Shown here one piece after another: positions 1 through 9,911 of a stretch of DNA of 64,000 nucleotides. The DNA is from Pascua guehoae. Taxonomy: Eukaryota; Basidiomycota; Tremellomycetes; Trichosporonales; Trichosporonaceae. The stretch covers positions 242,543 through 306,542 of the forward strand of contig BCJX01000007.1 in NCBI GenBank assembly GCA_001600415.1. Reading direction: 5' to 3'. Under the pieces are notes generated by a model. That model ran no database searches. It saw only the letters and a program-made list of their open reading frames with translations, and was not told the DNA's origin. Within the stretch, counting starts at the first letter, position 1, and every line of letters begins with the position of its first letter. The position numbers and the translations under genes were made by a program.

Positions 1-263
1 TTTGGTGCTAATGTTCCGGGATCTCACACACTCCCAGACCTCTCGCAGAACATTGCCCGCGAGTGGGTCGAGTACAACAAGCGCGGCCTCGTTCCCGACT
101 ACCTCACAGGATACTCGCCGATCCTGCAGCAGATGGTCAAGGAAGGGCGCTATGGCCGCAAGAATGGACGCGGGTTCTACGAGGTGAGCCAGGCCAGTGG
201 ACGTAATAGCTGACCAGGCAGTACAAGGATGGCAAGAAGGTTACCAAGAAGAGCCGGAACTAG
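1..263 (+). CDS. 3-hydroxyacyl-CoA dehydrogenase, C-terminal end (partial)
   Basis: Only the last exons are in the window; the 5' part lies to the left. The frame is open from base 1. A short intron is read at 184-221 (GTGAGC...GCAG), after which about 13 codons rich in Lys run to TAG at 261-263. The visible C-terminal domain carries the family-typical end of 3-hydroxybutyryl/3-hydroxyacyl-CoA dehydrogenases: a PDYLTGYSP-type stretch and the GRKNGRGFYEY block that closes the substrate-side helical domain. The enzyme oxidises 3-hydroxyacyl-CoA with NAD(P), as in beta-oxidation or butanoate metabolism. The lysine-rich last residues after GFYEYKDGKK carry no recognisable peroxisomal SKL tripeptide. 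The cofactor domain is not visible, so chain-length preference cannot be judged. The family call is good; the exact 38-nt intron is less certain. Confidence 0.75.
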
Positions 264-592
264 TGTCGCGTGGCCGGCAGTGTACGGATAGCGGAGAGTG
301 CGTGGGAGCTTGTCTGGTCATGATCTGGAGAGAGTGTGGGCTATGCTGTAGGTCAATGAGGATATGAGGATATGAACCCCGCTAGGGCTGATTACGTCGC
401 GCAAGCTGTGATCATCTACAACCCTCCTGTGCTTGTGCCGCCTAGGTGCTGACTGTCAACTTCTATTGCCCCGTGTCCCCTTTACACTGATGTCCTCATA
501 TCTCTGCTGACTTGTGGTCTACACTTTGGCTGTGGCCCTCCTGTTCCCTCCTGTTCACCTACCTCCCAATAGGTACGTGTGGAGGCTGTAGG
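264..592. other. intergenic, convergent 3' ends
   Basis: This holds the 3' flanks of the dehydrogenase gene and of the minus-strand gene to the right. I see no coding potential, repeat or RNA gene in it. Confidence 0.5.
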
Positions 593-1927
593 CTACGGAT
601 CAGAGACGTCAGTGGCTGTCGGCGTCCGTCGCAGCAATATCTGCCACTCGCACATTTCTGCATGTCTGGCCTCCAGCCGTAGTTGCGTGGTATCGGAGAA
701 ACGGTACATGTGTGGGAGAACATCTATGGGATACATGTTTTGGGTCGGCTCTATCAAATGGTCGATCCATACAACGGCGTTGTCCCGCTCGTCGCGTAAG
801 AGGCTCTGATCACTGGTATTCTGGACCCCAGTACTGCGTCTCATAGTCGTTGGGGTCCGTAACGTACACGCAGCCCATCCCGCTCACCCCAGAACGGACG
901 CGGACATCGATAGCTCGATCATCGAAGTCGGAATTGGCAATGGAGAGACCCGCTGGATGGGTGTCTCCATAGGCGCATCCCACGAGCTGGACCCAGTAGG
1001 GATTCGTGGCCGGTCCAGGGAGACCTGCGGGAAGGCCGAGGCGAACGTTTCCCTATTACCGTTAGCAAAAAACCTATCAGCTGTGATACACTACACTCCA
1101 CGCACGAAGAGCAGTGGTGCCTTGGAGGGCACGGTGGGGCCAAATGGCGGATTGGCCATCTTGGCTATCCTGCTGCGACCATCGCTGTCGAGGCCCCACA
1201 GCCACGGGTAGTGAGGATACTCTTTCAGTGCCTGGTCGGAGAAGCGATGGTCGGGAGGGAAGAATAGTCCCTGTCCACTTTGCTGGAGATGGCGAAGGAC
1301 CTTGATACCGAGAAGCAGAGTGTCACGAGTGGGCGAGTACGGTGCGGGAGGAACGATATCCTGCTCCTCTAGTTCAAAAAGGTCGGACCTTCCGGTCCTC
1401 TCATTTGTCCCGTAGTACGAGCGGCTGCACGCCTCCAGGTACGCTTGCACGTCTGGCGGAAATCTGCTGTCAGGCAATGGATAGGAGGCTGGCGCTTTCG
1501 TATTGCCACTGGTACGCACGTGAGAGGATCCATGTCGCTCCAGATGTCGATGATATAGTCGGACGAGTTCATTGAATGTCCTTGAAAGTAGTCGTCGCTC
1601 AGACTATTCGGCATATTGCTAACAACGGTTTGTGCAGTAGAGCTATGTCCCTGGGGAACTTTGCCAGCATACGCAGGCACACTGAGGTCAGTATTGCAGC
1701 GTTCGACAACGAAAGACTTACCCGTCATTCTTCATCGTAGGATGGTGCATCTGGTCCGACGATGGCGTTTTCAGATCGGATTCGACGCTGCTGCACGGTA
1801 AGGGAAAGCTCGACAGCAACTCAACGTACCTATTAGGCGAGGACACCACTTGAGGATACGAGCCAGTGGGGCGGACAGTAACGCCTGGACGGGACGAGCA
1901 GTGAGACTGCATGTTGCGAGCCGACAT
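593..1927 (-). CDS. hypothetical protein, multi-exon
   Basis: I do not recognise a family. A consistent gene model reads from ATG at 1927 to TAG at 593. Splices that keep one frame are introns at about 1791-1829, 1682-1721 (GTAAGT donor), 1464-1519, 1025-1096 and 834-887. The product is about 330 residues: a Ser/Thr/Pro-rich N-terminus, then a more ordered part with FPPDVQAYLEACSRSYYG, an aromatic HYPWLWGLDSDGRS segment, and a hydrophobic C-terminal part with AVVWIDHLIEPTQ. No signal peptide or membrane span is evident. It is divergent from the next gene. The donor of the fourth intron is weak; an alternative nine bases upstream keeps the same frame. Coding status is supported by five splices agreeing in phase; function is unknown. 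Confidence 0.55.
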
Positions 1928-2559
1928 GTCGATGGCGAGTAGGTGATGCAGAATGTGAAGGGCGATGAATGATGAACACGAGGGCGTGGATGATGATGAA
2001 GAAAAGTGAATCGTGCAGAATGGCCAGTGGTATGTAGAATTACTCGAGTGTTAAGAGGCGTAAAAGCCCCGAAAAATGGAAGGAGACTAGACGCGGAGGC
2101 GGTGCGGAGGCGGTGGTGAGGCGGTGGTGTATGTTGATTAAGCGCAATAAAGCGATGATGTTGCGGGAAACAATGCGATGCAACCTGCAACGAGTCGTGG
2201 GGGAGGCTGTTCACATAAGAGTTGAGGCGGTGAGTCCCGGCCAGGGCAACATAGGGGGAGGCAATGTCACGTGACACGTTTGAGGTGGCTAACCCTTTCG
2301 AGGCAGTGTCTCTCCCTTGTTGCGTGTTGTTTCGCGTTTGCCTTCTCCTCTTTTCCCTGCTGGTCTCGATGTGCCCTCCACTCATGCCGACACTCCCCTC
2401 TGCCTGTATCAATGTGTGTCCACACTCTATTCAAAGCTGTGCCCATTCGAGGGACCTGGGGCAAATGCGTGGGACCAGTCAAGCACACAGTACATAAAGT
2501 CCAAAGTATCCATCCACACCACTCATAGTTGTTCCTTTGTTTTCTCACTCTCACCATCA
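1928..2559. promoter_or_regulatory. divergent promoter region
   Basis: This 632-bp stretch lies between two genes transcribed away from each other. The reading frame of the right-hand gene stays open upstream to 2317, but the first ATG in a plausible context (tcaccatcaATG) is at 2560. An AT-rich ACATAAAG at about 2493 could serve as a TATA-like element for that gene. I see no repeat. Confidence 0.35.
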
Positions 2560-4686
2560 ATGTCCGCGCCAGTGACCCCCCAACCCGTAGTCCGGCGGGC
2601 TGCCCAGACGCAGCTGATCGATAGCATGTTGTGTGCTCCAGCTTCCGTCTCCCCCCACATCCCTCCTGGCCCACAACAACCCATCTACATCGTCAGCCCT
2701 TTCATCTTCCGACCCGACCCGTATCACTACATGCACGCCCGATTTACGCGTCATCAAAAACCGGACGAACCCATTTTCGCTTTCACTTGGTTCGACAGCT
2801 TAATATTCCAAGCAAAGACGCCGCCTCATGAAGACAAGCTTCCGCCGTCACTCAAAGTCATGGCCCACCTCAGTCTCGGACGCTCTTGGACAACCGCAAG
2901 CACCCGCTACAAACCCGAGGGCATGTATCCTGGGCACATCTTCGAGGATGCTACTCAGTTACAGGTGATTTTGCAAAAATGGCTGTTAAAGTTGACACAT
3001 CAGGCTCTGGAGTCCTTGGACGCCAATTTGATGGAAATCGACACACCAAAAGATCAAGCATACTTTCGATTCAAATCGTACCAGCGGCTCCTTCAAGCCA
3101 TGAAGAGACAATACCCCACCAATGTCATTAAGCTCGTCCTTTCGGGTCATTCGGCCGGCGATTCAGACGTGTTAAACTATTGGGACGCGCGGTGTCCCGA
3201 CTCTACACCTCTGCTTGTCGGCGTGCCAAAGGACCTGTTCGGCAAGGATGGTGCTCAAAAGGACAATTCGGCGTTCTCAGTGTGGAACAGCTGCCCCCTA
3301 CCCCTGGGGACACCCCCACTTGCCACCCTACCCCCATTCTCCGTCTCCTTCGATACCAACACAAGTGGCAAGGCACACAAGGTGATTGCGTTGGCGAAGG
3401 CGTTGGGGACGAATCTTTCCACGTGCCAAGGAGTGGTCATGTCTTGTACTGTTCTCAATGAAATCGGCGGCAAGAAGCTCCGCAACGGGTGTGGCTCTCA
3501 ACTCGTCGAAGCCGCAACTCCGGCAACGGTCCCCCCGATATCGCATCTTTCCAGTTTCCCTCACAAGCCAGACGGGTTACTCCCTGATGTGGTCATCCGC
3601 CGTGAGCTCGAAAACTATCAGACGACCAAGAAAGTGGCAACAATCGTTTGCTCCCGGGACGCCGGCTTTGTCACTTGCATGTGGCATTTTGGGCGCCCTG
3701 CCGTCTACAGTGACAGCGATCGATGGGCAGTGAGCGACCACATCACCAACACAAACTGGGCTGCGTTCGAGTATATCGCGCGAGCGTACTTTTGTTGTCC
3801 TGGTCAACGCTACGACCAATGGGTCATGCCACGAGCGTATCGGCCGCCTCCGCGCGTATCACGGCCCCCCGTCCGCTCCAACTCGGGAGACCACTTTGTC
3901 GGAGCCGCCGTCGTCCCGCATCTACGCCCCCAACGCGGAAACTCGTTCGACTCGGGTATCCACGCCCCAATCGCCCAGCCACAGTTCAGCAATACACGTG
4001 GTGTGATGCCGCACGACGTCGCATTTGGGCCACCCACACGGCAAATACCCACCAGTCGTGGCCTGCCGAATGCCGCACCGACCTCGCGCGGCCTCCGTCG
4101 ACAGGTTCCCAGTCCGAAGACGAAGCGGCGGTTCTCGAGGACACGACGACTCGGGCGGGCTATATGCTGCAGGTCGGCTCCGCACGGCGAGCACATGGAC
4201 CACCCCAACCTCGGGATGGGTAAACCCCAACGAGGCAAGCCCTTCTGCGTCGGCTCGTCGACCGCCCAAGCGTACACGGCACCAAACGAGTTTGCGGCAC
4301 CGGCATTCTGTCTCGCACCCGCAAATGGTCCAGCGTCCAAGCCCGCGAAGGGTCGCCGATTCGCGCTTTGCGGCAGCGGCCCAGACGACGATATTCCCAG
4401 AGAGCGGTCCCGCCGGAGCAAGTGGGGATCCGCGCTGGGTCGGGCATCCGACGGCCAGGTAGACCATGCACAGTCACCCAAGGTGGCCAGGGACAGAAAG
4501 CCCGATCGCGTGGCTGCTGCCCTGTGCTGCAAGTCGCGGCCGGACGCGGCCGATTATCAGTACGACTATGGAGACGTACCTCCAGACCCTCGTTGCCAAC
4601 AACCTCCGCAACTGGGGCAACAGCAGACTCACCAGTGGACCGTTCACCAGCGATACCAACAGGCGACCCAGGAATGGCATTATTAG
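2560..4686 (+). CDS. hypothetical protein with basic/Pro/Gln-rich C-terminus
   Basis: This is one uninterrupted frame of 708 codons from ATG 2560 to TAG 4684-4686. I do not recognise a family. The first ~430 residues look globular (ESLDANLMEIDTPKDQAYFR, a LVLSGHSAGDSDVLNYWDAR segment, HFGRPAVYSDSDRWAV). GHSAG resembles a nucleophile elbow, but nothing else of an alpha/beta hydrolase is visible, so I do not call a lipase. From about residue 430 the chain becomes a low-complexity region rich in Pro, Arg, Ser and Gln, ending in a Gln-rich tail; it is probably disordered. An in-frame start could lie further upstream because the frame is open from 2317. Probably lineage-specific. Confidence 0.5.
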   Translation: MSAPVTPQPVVRRAAQTQLIDSMLCAPASVSPHIPPGPQQPIYIVSPFIFRPDPYHYMHARFTRHQKPDEPIFAFTWFDSLIFQAKTPPHEDKLPPSLKVMAHLSLGRSWTTASTRYKPEGMYPGHIFEDATQLQVILQKWLLKLTHQALESLDANLMEIDTPKDQAYFRFKSYQRLLQAMKRQYPTNVIKLVLSGHSAGDSDVLNYWDARCPDSTPLLVGVPKDLFGKDGAQKDNSAFSVWNSCPLPLGTPPLATLPPFSVSFDTNTSGKAHKVIALAKALGTNLSTCQGVVMSCTVLNEIGGKKLRNGCGSQLVEAATPATVPPISHLSSFPHKPDGLLPDVVIRRELENYQTTKKVATIVCSRDAGFVTCMWHFGRPAVYSDSDRWAVSDHITNTNWAAFEYIARAYFCCPGQRYDQWVMPRAYRPPPRVSRPPVRSNSGDHFVGAAVVPHLRPQRGNSFDSGIHAPIAQPQFSNTRGVMPHDVAFGPPTRQIPTSRGLPNAAPTSRGLRRQVPSPKTKRRFSRTRRLGRAICCRSAPHGEHMDHPNLGMGKPQRGKPFCVGSSTAQAYTAPNEFAAPAFCLAPANGPASKPAKGRRFALCGSGPDDDIPRERSRRSKWGSALGRASDGQVDHAQSPKVARDRKPDRVAAALCCKSRPDAADYQYDYGDVPPDPRCQQPPQLGQQQTHQWTVHQRYQQATQEWHY

Positions 4687-4770
4687 CGAGCCGATCCTCG
4701 AGAGGCGGTTTGGCGATGATATATATAAGGGGGCGTCGGCACTTGTAAATATGCTCTGCGAATGTATGAG

Positions 4771-5398
4771 TTACTGACGTCCTCCACTATCGAACGCCGC
4801 CACCTTGCTCTCCCCCGATTGGCTCGAACGTCTAACCTCTGCACATCTGGTCGCCACCACGACAGGCAGTCTCACGATTTTCCGGACCGGCCTGTGCCCC
4901 ACAATGGCTAGCAATGTGTCTCCGCACCGAATCGTTGGTGTGACCTCTACGATTGGGGCGTCCCAGCCTTGTGCCTTGCGCGTGATAATTCTGCTAGCGT
5001 AAGCTGCGGTGCTCCACCGGTCCACGAAACCTGTCCTCAGAACCAGAGGCTGTGGCTTCACATCGCATGCCACCCCCATACTGGGGCCCGGTCCCCTAGA
5101 CAGTACAGTCATCCTCGCACTGGGAAGGTTGGGACATCAGTGCGTTGCACCGTATCCATCCTATTGGCTACTTGCAGTGTTGCAAGAAGCACCGTCTGCA
5201 GGCTGATCGGGCTTGTCAGATTTGACCCAGGACGCCTTGTCCACCTTACTGGAGGTGGCCATTGTGGTCACTCCTCGACTCTCTGACCACATGACCATGC
5301 TCTTCAATCGTGGAGGCGCTGACAATGTGCAGATGAGAAGCAGCATGAGCAGAGAGCAAGACGCCAAGAACGATGGCCACCATGAGGCCCTGCGACAT
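4771..5398 (-). CDS. small secreted protein, hypothetical
   Basis: The ATG at 5398 starts a clear signal peptide (MSQGLMVAIVLGVLLSAHAA). Two introns are needed: one with GTAAGG donor and CTGACAAG acceptor (about 5208-5246), and one of about 65 nt starting GTGCGA. With these the frame runs to TAA at 4771-4773 and gives roughly 180 residues. The mature part has few cysteines and no domain I recognise. Secretion is inferred from the N-terminal hydrophobic stretch. The second intron is the weaker one. It is tail-to-tail with the gene on its left in coordinates. Confidence 0.45.
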
Positions 5399-5526
5399 AG
5401 GTTGTCAGTGCGGGGCGCCACCCCCACACAGGCCATCGATCTGCACTGGCCGTGCAGGGTCGGGTATCAACGACCACGACCAGCAATTGGACAGCGTGCA
5501 GCAGCAGCATGGCCCCGGCTGCGCGC

Positions 5527-5601
5527 TGCAATGCAATAATGCAATGCAATGCACAATGCAATACAATACACTGAGGCTGTGCTGTGCTGAGCTGTGCTGA
5601 G
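5527..5601. repeat. microsatellite-like (GCAAT)n / (GCTGT)n
   Basis: Imperfect runs of ATGCA and AATGC units pass into GCTGTGCTGA units. It lies upstream of the next gene. Confidence 0.7.
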
Positions 5602-5810
5602 AGATATCAACACCAGGTAGGTCCAAGCGTGTCGCTTCTGTCTTTTACACCACCTGTTGCCTGTCTGCTGCAGGGCTCCCACAAGAAGGGATCAGAACCA
5701 AGTGCCTATATCAGTGCTCACCCTCCCAACACACACGTTGCACTTGCACTCCTACTCACATCTCCTCATCTCCCACCGTCCATCCCCCATCTGATCCCCA
5801 CCAGCCGCTN

Positions 5811-5845
<35 letters not shown>
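5811..5845. repeat. poly-C tract (35 C) preceded by N
   Basis: An uninterrupted cytosine run follows an ambiguous base at 5810. It is on the sense strand upstream of a plus-strand gene. Its length is likely unreliable in this assembly. Confidence 0.85.
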
Positions 5846-6300
5846 TTTTGTCTTCTTTTCTTCTCCCCCCATCAACACCTCCCGAGCACCCATACGACAC
5901 TAGCCGCGAGCACGCAGCATTGCAGCAGCTACAGACAGCCATCACCATCATCAAAAGGCTCGAATCCCGCCCCCCACCCGGCCCCCTCGGCCTTCCCACC
6001 CACTGGTCACTCGCACTGTATCGTAAGTCGACGCTTCTCTTCTTCACCGTTTACGCCACCGCCCTGGCCCCTCTTCAATCATTCTTCCCCCCTCACTCTC
6101 TTGTTTTTGGCTTGACCTTGGTGACTGACCCAGAGTAGAAGCTCACACCAACTTCGCCCAAACAAGACCTGACCGGTGTTGCCTCCAGAGTCACCCAAGA
6201 CGCCTTCGCTCCCCACGGCGTTGTGAGTAGCAAGAGAGTGTGGGCGCCAAGCGCCGCGAGCGCTGACGCCAACAACAGACTTCCTCTCACTACATTGGGC

Positions 6301-8924
6301 ATGGACTCGGTGTACAAACTTCGTTCTGGCATAAAACCGGTTTCTCCGGTGCCTCCGGTGCCTCGGCTGCCTCCCGTGCCTTCGTCGCCATCTGGCGCAC
6401 CGACCGACACCCAGGGCCTGCCAGTATTCCCTTGGGAGAGAGGCCCGCAGCCTACATCGTCCTACCCAATTTTCGACAATCACGCACGTTCTGCGTCGTC
6501 CCACGGTGGAGCTGTGGCGACTTTGCCAGACGATGACCCACCGGCTTCCCCTCAGCATACGTCCTCTTCGCACCATTCTACCCACCGTACCCACTATTCC
6601 TGGCCTGGCGACCCGTCAATCCTGATGGACGCCGAAGCCCACAGAGGACGAGATCCTGTCCACGACGAAGCTCCAATCCCACAGCGGTTTATCCCACAAC
6701 ACGCACGTTCCCAGTCATCCCTTCTCGATCTTCCCTCTCAGGCGACTTCGAACCCACTCGGCGCCGAGGTATCCTCCGAAGACGACGGCCTGGGCAATAG
6801 AAGTCATGAGCAACTCTTCATGGGTGTCGCTTCCACTCAAGTAATGCAACGTAACACCGCTTTCAGCGTCACCACTACCAGTACGAGAGACGCCGACGCA
6901 TGGATCCGAGACCATTCAAATGCGGTCGACCACCGGTTGAGTGAAAGTGAGGGGCAACCATTTGGCATCGCTTCCACTCGAGTAGTGCGAGGTGACACCA
7001 CTCACACCATGACCACTACCAGCACCGACTTCCGGATGCGCGATGGCACAGTCGGTTCAAGCGGATGTGGGTGGTGGAGGTGCAAAGCCCAGTCCCATCT
7101 ATCCGAAACCCGGCCTCCGGGGTTCGATCCCTCAAAGGATCGCATCGTGTACGACAATATCAATGGGCTCAACGTTCCCTTGCCCACATTCGACAAACAG
7201 CAGGGCCCATTCTGTCCCAACCGCCTTGCTCCTACGGTCCCCTACGCGTGCTACAGCCATCGTCTCAACTATGTTGCCACCTTCTTCCATCTCGAAGGGC
7301 TCGACGACTTTGTCATGTGTACCCACTGCTATGAGGTACTAAAACATTTTAGCGCACCCGTGGCCCAGCACTTTGTCAAGGTTGACAACAAATATGGCGG
7401 CAAGTGCCGGTTCAACACGCAACGCTTTTGGCTCAATATTTGCCCCGCCGTCCAAACCACAGGGGATGTGAGCAAGTTGCGACAATACGTTGAACGTCGT
7501 GCTGCCATTCCCGATTGTCCCGTTACCCTCGTAGGCTCCCCTGATGGCTGGTATGCGCTCGAACCGACCACACCGAAGGGCCGTCTGATGCGGGTGTGTC
7601 CGGCGTGCTACGAGGATTTTTGGGAAATGTCGAAGATTCCTGCACCCCGTCGGTGCGACGTCCTGTCTGGAGATTTTTCCGTTCGCTGCGCCATGAAGGA
7701 ACCAGCGTTACGGCGGGCACTACTTGCTTCCAACAATGCGTCCTCTTCGGTAGGAAGCCCATTGCTCGCACTGGACACGGACCAGTGGCAGGACAACGAC
7801 AATAAATGCGCCGCCACTCGCATTTCCCGGCTGTGGACAAAAACTGAGTACTGGAAGATCTCCGGGGGTTCTGCATTCCTATGCGACTACTGTGCCCTAT
7901 TATTCGGTCCACATAAGCTTCTTCAGCGAGTCGAGAAACCAAGCTGGACAACTTTTTGTTGGATCAACCGCTATCCTGCCCTTTTGGACGCGTGGCGAAT
8001 TCTGCGAACGCACGGGTCACTGAGGGACTGGGACCAGGTCGCCGAACGGACACACGCAATAGCCACGAAAAAACGTTCTCCTCCCCCCACCAGCTCCGAC
8101 GTCACAGAGCTCTCGCCCGATGAGGTTCGCGGGGTAGAATCCTACAGGGGGTTGGGCATGACTGTGTGCCGCGTGTGCTACGCCGCCATCATTCAGACCG
8201 TCGGACTCCCACTGTTTGCGTCCAAAGAAAAGGGAGAATGTGATCTGTGTTCGTCACCGTTCCGCGATCGGTACATGGACAAAATTTTCGAGGTCATTAC
8301 GACGGGCGTTTTGGGTCGCCTTGCAGAGTTTTCGCACGGTGCCAAATTCTCCCTCGTTGACAGGACACGCCCCCTTCGACCGTGCCCAGGCCTGTTCAAA
8401 CAACAGGCTAATGACGACACATTCCGCAACCGATACTGGTTTGGGCGCGCGCCCCTGTCCATCTGCGAGGCTTGTTGGGGAGTTTACTTCCGCGAGACCA
8501 TCCTCGGACGACACTTTCGTGACGCGAAAACCTTCCACAAGGGAAAAGAGGAGTGCAAATTCGGCGGACTGAGGGTTCGCCAGTGGTGGGACATGGCGTG
8601 CGCACGCCTCGACGCACACAGCAGCAATCAAGACTTTCGCAACGCAGCGTCTGAGATCTTCTTTCTAACGTCAATCCGAAGCCAAGTGAGCTGGAGATAC
8701 AGTCTCGGTCTACGAGCCCCTGGCCCGTCCAGCTGACAATACACCAGATTCACAACGCGACGGCGTCCAAGTACCCTGATCTATTCAGTGGTAATGTTTG
8801 GAAATATGCCAATGAATATTGGCGACCCAAGTACCACCATCCGCCTGTTGATGAAGTCGTTAAAAACGCCTTTTGGGACAGAGGAGAGCCACAGATGGAA
8901 GCGGTGTGGAAAGAGTGGGAATAG
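6301..8924 (+). CDS. fungal protein with repeated Cys-pair modules
   Basis: I place the first safe ATG at 6301. A short intron with GTGAGC donor and CTGACAATACACCAG end (8686-8747) is required; past it the frame gives a conserved-looking tail with YANEYWRPKYHHPP and ends WKEWE before TAG 8922-8924. Total about 850 residues. The first ~270 are low complexity (Ser/Thr/Pro/His), with two copies of a (G)VASTQV/GIASTRV...TTTST motif. The rest carries several C-x2-C units spaced by aromatic segments: MCTHCYE, VCPACYEDF, LCDYCALLF, VCRVCYAA, CDLCSSPF, ICEACWGVYF. The paired cysteines suggest metal-binding knuckles. I recall similar cysteine-paired proteins in other fungi, but I know no assigned role. 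A further 5' exon before 6223 is possible. Confidence 0.65.
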
Positions 8925-9911
8925 CAATGGGGTCATGTTTAGCCGTCCAGTTTGGTATATTGTACCCTACGAAATGTGATGTGGTATGACATCCGTGTGC
9001 GAACACTGTGCCCTAAACTTGACATCTGGATTGCTCATCAAACCCCTGCAGCTGTTCCCCGCTCCAGCCATATGTTTACCCTCGCGAGCACCCATACACT
9101 TACTCATACAGTCATTCTTCTCACAACCTTCCTTGTCGAAGCTGTGGCTGGCTCGGGCTCTGGCTTTGGTTCCCGTGTCACTGAAACAGCTGAGCCCTCG
9201 TACATGAAAGAATCTGGCATTTCCCCGGCGAGCAAAACGATATACAAGCACCCTCTGTGCGCCACGGCCCTTCTCGACTTTTGGGAGAACAGTGTGGTGC
9301 ACACAAGAATGACGCGCTTCAGTCTGGCCGGACGGCTGGACGAGGCACGCCCACGACGACGCTCACCTGCCGCACCCAGCTGTAGAGGTGGAGGGTGGGA
9401 TATGCGAGAGGGTACTATGCAATGCCCACGAGCACAAGAGGAATGCTAGGCCACAAGTGTGGGTCTGGGTCGGGCGCCGGGGACTATTACTACAGCTAGG
9501 GAGACGTCTCTCGACACCCTCATTACCCGACCCGTTTCCGCCACGTACCAGGTAAATGCTGCCACGAAACAGCCTGATACGTCGTGCCTGGTACCTAACA
9601 TCCACATTCGTCAAGGACATATATTAGGTACCTCGTCAGTACAGGTACGGTTTGGATGGCCTAGCGAATGAATTGTCTCGTTCCGACATGCTCTAGGCCT
9701 GTAATGTCGCCCACCGCACCCGCGTTCGTATCCTATTGCACCGCTTTGATCGTGAGTCATGTGGGGGGGCGAGGGCGTGGCAAAATGCTGCTGTACAGTA
9801 CAGGGTGACGAGTACTGTACTTGCCAGTGGCTCGACGACTCTTGACCCAGGCAAACCAGACTCGAATTACATTTCAGACTACTGACAAAAGAGCTACACA
9901 ATCTCCTTCCT
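8925..9911. other. intergenic, convergent
   Basis: About 1 kb lies between two converging genes. It contains a GTACAGTAC/GTACTGTAC cluster near 9793-9820. No convincing ORF, RNA gene or transposon was found. Confidence 0.4.

Larger units (their letters stand above)
5399..6300. other. upstream region with microsatellites and poly-C gap; possible 5' exon
   Basis: This holds a GCAAT/GCTGT microsatellite (5527-5601), a poly-C tract with an N, and a stretch at about 5885-6030 that looks coding (ALQQLQTAITIIKRLE, amphipathic). Splicing from GTAAGT at 6031 to CAG at about 6188, and then over GTGAGT 6223 to CAG 6278, would join it in frame to the next gene. The true start codon would then lie in or before the poly-C tract. 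Confidence 0.3.

Noticed and set aside
3120..3180. GHSAG motif as evidence of a lipase
   Set aside because: No oxyanion, acid or histidine context of an alpha/beta hydrolase is visible around it.
4714..4730. TATATATAAGG box at the end of the 2560 gene
   Set aside because: It looks like a TATA box on the plus strand, but no plus-strand gene starts downstream before a minus-strand gene.
3860..4777. Possible frameshift in the C-terminal third of the 2560 gene (another frame is open at 4466-4777 and also reads protein-like)
   Set aside because: Third-position GC does not separate the frames, and the annotated frame stays open and natural to its Gln-rich end. Resequencing the C6 run near 3861 would settle it.
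5584..6138. ORF with a long proline run
   Set aside because: The prolines are only a translation of the poly-C tract with an N.
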